Assembly (NCBI GenBank): GCA_016763095.1 | Contig: JAESUK010000142.1 | Coordinates: 1 to 8,571, forward strand | DNA from: Alphaproteobacteria bacterium | Lineage (GTDB): Bacteria > Pseudomonadota > Alphaproteobacteria > Micavibrionales > Micavibrionaceae | Direction of reading: 5' to 3' | Length of the DNA: 8,571 bases | In this document: positions 5,423-8,571 of the stretch, one piece after another | Layout of the letters: each line of letters begins with the position of its first letter | Numbering within the stretch: position 1 is the first letter of the stretch | Notes under the pieces: generated by a model | Databases searched by the model: none | What the model was told of the DNA's origin: nothing | What the model saw: only the letters and a program-made list of their open reading frames with translations | Translations under genes and position numbers: made by a program

Positions 5423-5755
5423 ATGGACTATGACATCACACATAGAGACGGCAAACCATACGTCATGATACCGCTTCATGAGTATCGTGCAATGGCAAAA
5501 GAAGGTGTTTTAACAAGCAGTGATCTATCAGATCTACCCGAAGAAGTTTTGCATGCTTTAGAAGCAAAAAAAGATCACCCCATAAAAATACTTCGGAAAC
5601 ATCGCGGGCTGACACAGCAAGCATTGGCCACAAAGGCAACTATTTCTCGCCCATTTTTAACCGAGATTGAAACGGGCAAGAAAAACGGATCCATTCATGC
5701 GCTAAAACAAATAGCTCAAGCGCTTGAGGTTGGAATGGATATTTTAACGGCCTAA
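5423..5755 (+). CDS. Xre-family helix-turn-helix regulator, antitoxin-like, no toxin partner
   Basis: The 110-residue protein has a short beta-rich N-terminal module (ITHRDGKPYVMIPLHEYRAM, 5-24), a linker rich in acidic residues (DLSDLPEEVLHALEAKK) and a lambda-repressor-type HTH (about 54-108: IKILRKHRGLTQQALATKATISRPFLTEIETGKKNGSIHALKQIAQALEV). This architecture is typical of Xre antitoxins usually encoded directly after a RelE/ParE-type toxin. Here the 206 nt upstream contain no toxin gene, and the convergent downstream gene is not RelE-like. It may be an orphan antitoxin turned regulator. No clear Shine-Dalgarno sequence precedes the ATG. Its stop is 4 nt from the stop of a convergent 56-codon gene whose promoter is a long palindrome, a possible target. 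Confidence 0.88.
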   Translation: MDYDITHRDGKPYVMIPLHEYRAMAKEGVLTSSDLSDLPEEVLHALEAKKDHPIKILRKHRGLTQQALATKATISRPFLTEIETGKKNGSIHALKQIAQALEVGMDILTA

Positions 5756-5759
5756 ATTC

Positions 5760-5930
5760 TCAAACAGGTCCATCTTCAAATTTAGCATTCAGGTCAGCCT
5801 TCTCCTTCTCAAGAGTACTCTCGTCTGTCGTATCTTCTACGCGAGAAGTATCTTCTTCACACATATGCCCTGTTACCAGTCGCCAAACTCTTCTATGAGC
5901 CGCCATTTTTCGTTGTCTACATGATTTCAT
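5760..5930 (-). CDS. Small protein of 56 residues, unknown function, possibly leaderless
   Basis: The frame runs from ATG 5930-5928 to TGA 5762-5760. The N-terminal third is strongly basic (MKSCRQRKMAAHRRVWRLV) and the rest strongly acidic (CEEDTSRVEDTTDESTLEKEKADLNAKFEDG), giving a polarised charge. Two cysteines (4 and 24) are present. No Shine-Dalgarno sequence precedes the ATG, and the predicted promoter places the transcription start within a few nt of it, so translation may be leaderless. An internal ATG (codon 9) is an alternative start. The stop is 4 nt from the stop of the convergent Xre gene, a tight tail-to-tail fit that supports a real gene. No family is recognised. The basic region could bind nucleic acid, but that is a guess. 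Confidence 0.5.
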   Translation of the reverse strand: MKSCRQRKMAAHRRVWRLVTGHMCEEDTSRVEDTTDESTLEKEKADLNAKFEDGPV

Positions 5931-5963
5931 ACTAATTATTATGTATAAAAATTAGTATGAAAT
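5924..5963. promoter_or_regulatory. 40-bp near-perfect palindrome over the promoter and start of the 56-codon gene
   Basis: The arms 5924-5937 (ATTTCATACTAATT) and 5950-5963 (AATTAGTATGAAAT) are perfect 14-bp complements. The 12-nt centre adds four more pairs beyond one A:A mismatch, so 18 of 20 positions pair. The left arm contains the start codon of the minus-strand gene. No T tract follows on either strand, so it is not a terminator. Size and placement suit an operator for a dimeric or tetrameric repressor. Confidence 0.75.
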
Positions 5964-5968
5964 GTCAA
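5938..5968 (-). promoter_or_regulatory. Promoter of the 56-codon gene
   Basis: The minus strand reads a perfect -35 TTGACA at 5968-5963. Possible -10 boxes are TATACA (5947-5942, 15-nt spacer) and CATAAT (5943-5938, 19-nt spacer); neither spacing is ideal. In both cases transcription starts close to the ATG at 5930. The -10 region lies in the centre of the palindrome. Confidence 0.5.
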
Positions 5969-6079
5969 CAATTAACGTCATCCAAAAGACCCTAGAACAC
6001 CGTGCATTAATGTTCTCCTACTATTTGGATATAGTGAGAGTATAGACACCTTTAAACGTTATGCGAGAAAGAGAGCTTA

Positions 6080-6892
6080 TTAAAACTGATAGTCAGGGTT
6101 ATGAGACAAACAAGGAATTGCTTTGCGCGCTTGCACAACTAGAGCAAGATCAAGGTCTGCAGAGATAACATCTGGCTCATCCTTGGTTGATCTTGCAACA
6201 ATGGCGCCCCACGGATCAACAATCATAGAGTGACCATACGTTCTACGCCCCCCAGAATGAGCTCCAACCTGATCAGGAGCAACAATATAGCACCCCGTTT
6301 CAATAGCACGCGCACGGAGTAATACTTCCCAATGCATTTTACCTGTTGCCGCCAACCAAGCCGATGGAACCACGATAACCGACGCCCCTTGACGCGCAAG
6401 CGCCCGATAAAGACCACCATATCTTAAATCACGGCAAATGCTCATGCCCAAAGTTATATCACCAACCTGAGTAACAACGGCCTTGTCCCCAGCGGAATAA
6501 CATGAACTCTCACGATACTGTTCACCCGTGGGTAAATCGGTATCACACAAATGAAGCTTGTCATACATCGCTTGAATATCGCCCATCGGGCTAAACACAA
6601 AGCTTCTGTTATGAAGTTTATCATCCCTACTTTTGATGATCATAGAACCAATAATCAATGTGATAGAGAGCTCTTTGGCCAACAAGCCAAAAAATTCAAT
6701 GGCAGGATGATCCGCTTGGTAATGACATTCTTCAACACGCTCGGAACGATCTGCCAACATTTGATCTGTAACCTCAGGCGTACAAACGACATCAGCGCCG
6801 CTTGTTGCCGCTTTTCGAATTAGCTTCTCAGCAAATAATAGATTTTCTTGAATAACCTCTCGACTATTCAATTGAACACACGCAAATTTCAT
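6080..6892 (-). CDS. Carbon-nitrogen hydrolase, Nit1-like (probable deaminated glutathione amidase)
   Basis: This nitrilase-superfamily amidase has 270 residues and a complete catalytic triad: Glu40 in VVCTPEVTD, Lys112 in MYDKLHLCD and Cys153 in MSICRDLRYGG. The C-terminal half (CYIVAPDQVGAHSGGRRTYGHSMIVDPWGAIVARS, and an end in HNPDYQF) resembles the Nit1/YbeM branch, which hydrolyses deaminated glutathione, a by-product of transaminases acting on glutathione. The match to that substrate is an inference from motifs and from the neighbouring glutaredoxin gene; a general omega-amidase role is the alternative. Only 4 nt separate it from the grxC stop, and no clear Shine-Dalgarno sequence is seen, so translational coupling to grxC is likely. 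It is the last gene of the comF–grxC–nit run. The DUF1178 gene often found next in alphaproteobacteria is absent here. Confidence 0.88.
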   Translation of the reverse strand: MKFACVQLNSREVIQENLLFAEKLIRKAATSGADVVCTPEVTDQMLADRSERVEECHYQADHPAIEFFGLLAKELSITLIIGSMIIKSRDDKLHNRSFVFSPMGDIQAMYDKLHLCDTDLPTGEQYRESSCYSAGDKAVVTQVGDITLGMSICRDLRYGGLYRALARQGASVIVVPSAWLAATGKMHWEVLLRARAIETGCYIVAPDQVGAHSGGRRTYGHSMIVDPWGAIVARSTKDEPDVISADLDLALVVQARKAIPCLSHNPDYQF

Positions 6893-6896
6893 TTTT

Positions 6897-7154
6897 TTAA
6901 CTTTGTAATAAAGGGTTTAATTTTCCATCATAATCAAGCTCATGAAGGTCATCACAACCTCCTATATATTGATCATTGATAAAGATTTGAGGAACGGATT
7001 TTGATCCACCAGTTCGCTCAACCATCTCAGCCCTTGCTGCTTCATCACCTGTAATATCATACTCAGTAAACTCAACATTCTTACGATTCAGCAGCTTTTT
7101 TGCTCTCATACAGAATGGACACGTACTCCACGTATAAACTTCTACTTTCGCCAT
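6897..7154 (-). CDS. grxC: Glutaredoxin 3
   Basis: The 85-residue dithiol glutaredoxin reduces disulfides and glutathione mixed disulfides in the cytosol using glutathione. The active site CPFC (Cys12 and Cys15) lies in VEVYTWSTCPFCMRAKKLL. The glutathione-binding features follow: the cis-proline in KSVPQIFI and the motif IGGCDDLHELD. Length equals that of typical bacterial Grx3. The start at 7154 is chosen because AGAGGA precedes it and because the protein then begins MAKVEVYTW as family members do; the longer frame to 7295 adds 47 unrelated residues and overlaps comF. It lies 65 nt after comF and 4 nt before the amidase gene, within a cluster conserved in alphaproteobacteria. Confidence 0.95.
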   Translation of the reverse strand: MAKVEVYTWSTCPFCMRAKKLLNRKNVEFTEYDITGDEAARAEMVERTGGSKSVPQIFINDQYIGGCDDLHELDYDGKLNPLLQS

Positions 7155-7219
7155 AAGTTTTCCTCTATTTTTTTTATTATGTCTCCATATATATAGGATT
7201 ATTAAGGGAAAGGAAATCG

Positions 7220-7984
7220 CTAAATATACACTGTTCGCGCCACAGATAATACATTCACAGATCGAGCCCCAGATGCTAAAAGAACCTTCGCACATTCATT
7301 CGCCGTCGCCCCCGTTGTAAAAACATCATCAACCAAAACAATATTTTTTCCTTCGAAAATATTTTTATTTACATCTGGCACAGAAAACGCAGAGCCAACA
7401 TTCTTACAGCGCTCTTTCATATTCATATGACCTTGAGGGCGAGTCGATTTTGTCCGTTTAAAACTTGTTGTATCGACAGGAATTTTTGTTTTCCTAGATA
7501 AACATTGCGCCAAAAGAGCTGCCTGATTATAGCGTCGCGTAATAAGGCGCTTCCAGTGAAGAGGGACAGGAACAATAAGATCAGCACCATCCAATAGCTC
7601 TTGCCCTGCATTCGCCATCCATAAAGAAAAGGGGATGGCCATATGTGTTTTATCACCATGCTTATACGCCAAAACTAACCCTCGACTACCATCATCGTAA
7701 CGTAACGCGGCACGCGCCTTATCATAAAACGGGGGAGTATCAAGGCAATACGTACAAATCAAAGCATCCTCGACATCATTATCCAACACCTGAAAAGGCA
7801 CACCACATTTGGCACAAAATGGCGCACTTAAAAAATCAAGTTGAGCCCACGCCTCTGCAGAAATCATCTCGGTAGACTCAACAATATCACCCGTCACGAT
7901 ACACCGCGCAGGCAACAAAAAGTTAAGAACTTTTCCCATAATATACATTGAATATTTTTTCAAAATACTCCATTTAGAAGACAT
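7220..7984 (-). CDS. comF: ComF family phosphoribosyltransferase-like protein
   Basis: The 254-residue protein has the two ComF parts. The N-terminal zinc-ribbon-like region has Cys28, then CAKC (57-60) and CTYC (77-80). The C-terminal PRTase-type domain includes ALRYDDGSRGLVLAYKHGD, LIVPVPLHWKRLITRRYNQAALLA, RTKSTRPQGHMNMKERCKNV and the phosphoribosyl-binding loop NIVLVDDVFTTGAT (about 214-227). ComF proteins take part in DNA uptake in naturally competent bacteria; in alphaproteobacteria the role is less clear, and the gene is often kept without other competence genes nearby. The start at 7984 follows AAGG at a proper distance; a longer frame to 8059 has no ribosome binding sequence and runs into the divergent promoter region. 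A TATACT at 8035-8030 on the minus strand is a plausible -10. First gene of the comF–grxC–nit run. Confidence 0.92.
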   Translation of the reverse strand: MSSKWSILKKYSMYIMGKVLNFLLPARCIVTGDIVESTEMISAEAWAQLDFLSAPFCAKCGVPFQVLDNDVEDALICTYCLDTPPFYDKARAALRYDDGSRGLVLAYKHGDKTHMAIPFSLWMANAGQELLDGADLIVPVPLHWKRLITRRYNQAALLAQCLSRKTKIPVDTTSFKRTKSTRPQGHMNMKERCKNVGSAFSVPDVNKNIFEGKNIVLVDDVFTTGATANECAKVLLASGARSVNVLSVARTVYI

Positions 7985-8082
7985 AATAACCTTGCTTTTT
8001 TTATAAAAGCACTGTAAGTAATTGCTTTCAGTATAGGACGGATTTGGTAAGTCCACCATAGAGGGAATGATTGGTAAAATAA

Positions 8083-8496
8083 ATGGCGAACCGAAAGGTT
8101 TCTAGTTTAAGTGACGGTCACATGCAAGCGCGCGGAAAGCTTGCTGGAGCAGTAACACCTATGCCCTCATCAAAAAGAGTAGTAGAGAAATCGCTTCTCA
8201 ATAAACTATTTCCCGATGAACGCGCCGAACTTCTCAAAGACTTCCCTATAAAAATCATTAAAGATGCGTGGTTTATAAGCGCTCACATCCTATTAGATGA
8301 CGGCGCTCATATTGTCGATATGGGATGTGGAAAAGGCGAAATGGCCTATGCCCTCTCCCTCATAAAACCAAAATGGAAAATAACAGCAATTGACTCAGAT
8401 AAGAATGGAATAAAATTCGCATCAGCAAATTATAAAAATAAAAACCTAACCTTCATGGAAGCGGACCTTTCAACTTACACAACATTGAACGAATGA
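8083..8496 (+). CDS. Class I SAM-dependent methyltransferase, short and probably incomplete
   Basis: The 137-residue product has the S-adenosylmethionine-binding motif I, IVDMGCGKGEMAYAL (77-91), the acidic end of strand 2, ITAIDSD (100-106, Asp104 or Asp106 probably contacting the ribose), and a motif-III-like NLTFMEADLS (121-130). It ends seven residues later, before strands 4-7 of the Rossmann-like fold, so as read it should not form a complete methyltransferase. The TGA at 8494-8496 overlaps an ATG at 8493 in the -1 frame, which stays open to the window end. This is either a truncated or frameshifted gene, or a split arrangement. The start is the first ATG after an in-frame TAA at 8080-8082; the ribosome binding sequence is poor. 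A methyltransferase gene divergent from comF is familiar in alphaproteobacteria, but substrate identity is unknown. Confidence 0.65.
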   Translation: MANRKVSSLSDGHMQARGKLAGAVTPMPSSKRVVEKSLLNKLFPDERAELLKDFPIKIIKDAWFISAHILLDDGAHIVDMGCGKGEMAYALSLIKPKWKITAIDSDKNGIKFASANYKNKNLTFMEADLSTYTTLNE

Positions 8497-8571
8497 ATGC
8501 GCGCTTTCTTAAGCTCAACTTTCAACCTGCCTCAACGGCATTGCCATCAGGCAGTCTGATAGAGAAGGTTA
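8493..8571 (+). CDS. Open frame overlapping the methyltransferase stop (ATGA), cut by window edge
   Basis: Starting from ATG 8493-8495 the frame encodes MNARFLKLNFQPASTALPSG and continues to the last base. It overlaps the methyltransferase TGA as an ATGA junction, a layout typical of translationally coupled genes. The composition looks coding, but 26 codons are too few to identify a family. It does not resemble the strand-4 segment expected next in a methyltransferase, which speaks against a simple single-base frameshift. The frame is also open upstream of this ATG back to 8442. Confidence 0.35.
   Translation, partial: MNARFLKLNFQPASTALPSGSLIEKV

Noticed and set aside
5994..6016. Inverted repeat AGAACA…TGTTCT as a LexA box or terminator
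   Set aside because: The alphaproteobacterial LexA site is a direct GTTC-N7-GTTC repeat. Here the arms are inverted with an 11-nt spacer, and no T tract follows.
7155..7295. N-terminal extension of glutaredoxin
   Set aside because: The extra 47 residues do not match the family, overlap comF and lack a ribosome binding sequence; the internal start has AGAGGA.
7985..8059. N-terminal extension of ComF
   Set aside because: No ribosome binding sequence stands before the ATG at 8059, while AAGG precedes the ATG at 7984.

Overview
The window looks like the chromosome of an AT-rich alphaproteobacterium. The evidence is the minus-strand run comF–grxC–carbon-nitrogen hydrolase (an arrangement familiar from alphaproteobacteria), an alphaproteobacterial-type DsbB, an ExoD-family membrane protein, a DUF4197 protein and an HNH protein of the alphaproteobacterial kind. 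I cannot fix the genus. There is no phage, insertion sequence, CRISPR array or rRNA. The window is mostly core genome plus several small uncharacterised genes.

Layout. Positions 1-664 hold the 3' part of a DUF4197 gene (+). Positions 665-1012 hold a 9-bp tandem repeat, a 77-bp element bounded by 13-nt inverted repeats, and a minus-strand tRNA-Leu(CAA). Positions 1013-2187 hold an exoD-like gene overlapping dsbB (+). Positions 2188-2773 hold a 40-codon membrane-peptide gene on the minus strand that was easy to miss, then a divergent gene for a small exported protein with two cysteines (+). Positions 2833-3844 hold an HNH endonuclease gene followed by a small membrane-protein gene (both -), ending at a clear terminator. 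Positions 3845-4203 are non-coding with promoters for both sides. Positions 4204-4566 hold an unknown hydrophilic protein (+), convergent with a serine esterase gene (4575-5216, -). Positions 5423-5755 hold an orphan Xre-type regulator (+), convergent with a short 56-codon gene (5760-5930, -) whose promoter and start codon lie in a 40-bp near-perfect palindrome. Positions 6080-7984 hold comF–grxC–nit (-). Divergent from comF is a methyltransferase gene (8083-8496, +) that stops in mid-domain, with an open frame overlapping its stop codon and running off the window.

How the genes may work together. DsbB reoxidises the periplasmic disulfide catalyst, and the exported two-cysteine protein nearby could be a substrate. 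Glutaredoxin and the Nit1-like amidase next to it fit a shared glutathione role, the amidase clearing deaminated glutathione. The Xre protein, the palindrome and the 56-aa gene form a candidate regulatory unit. None of this is a recognised defence or mobile system. The most novel material is the set of small genes and the structured intergenic elements.
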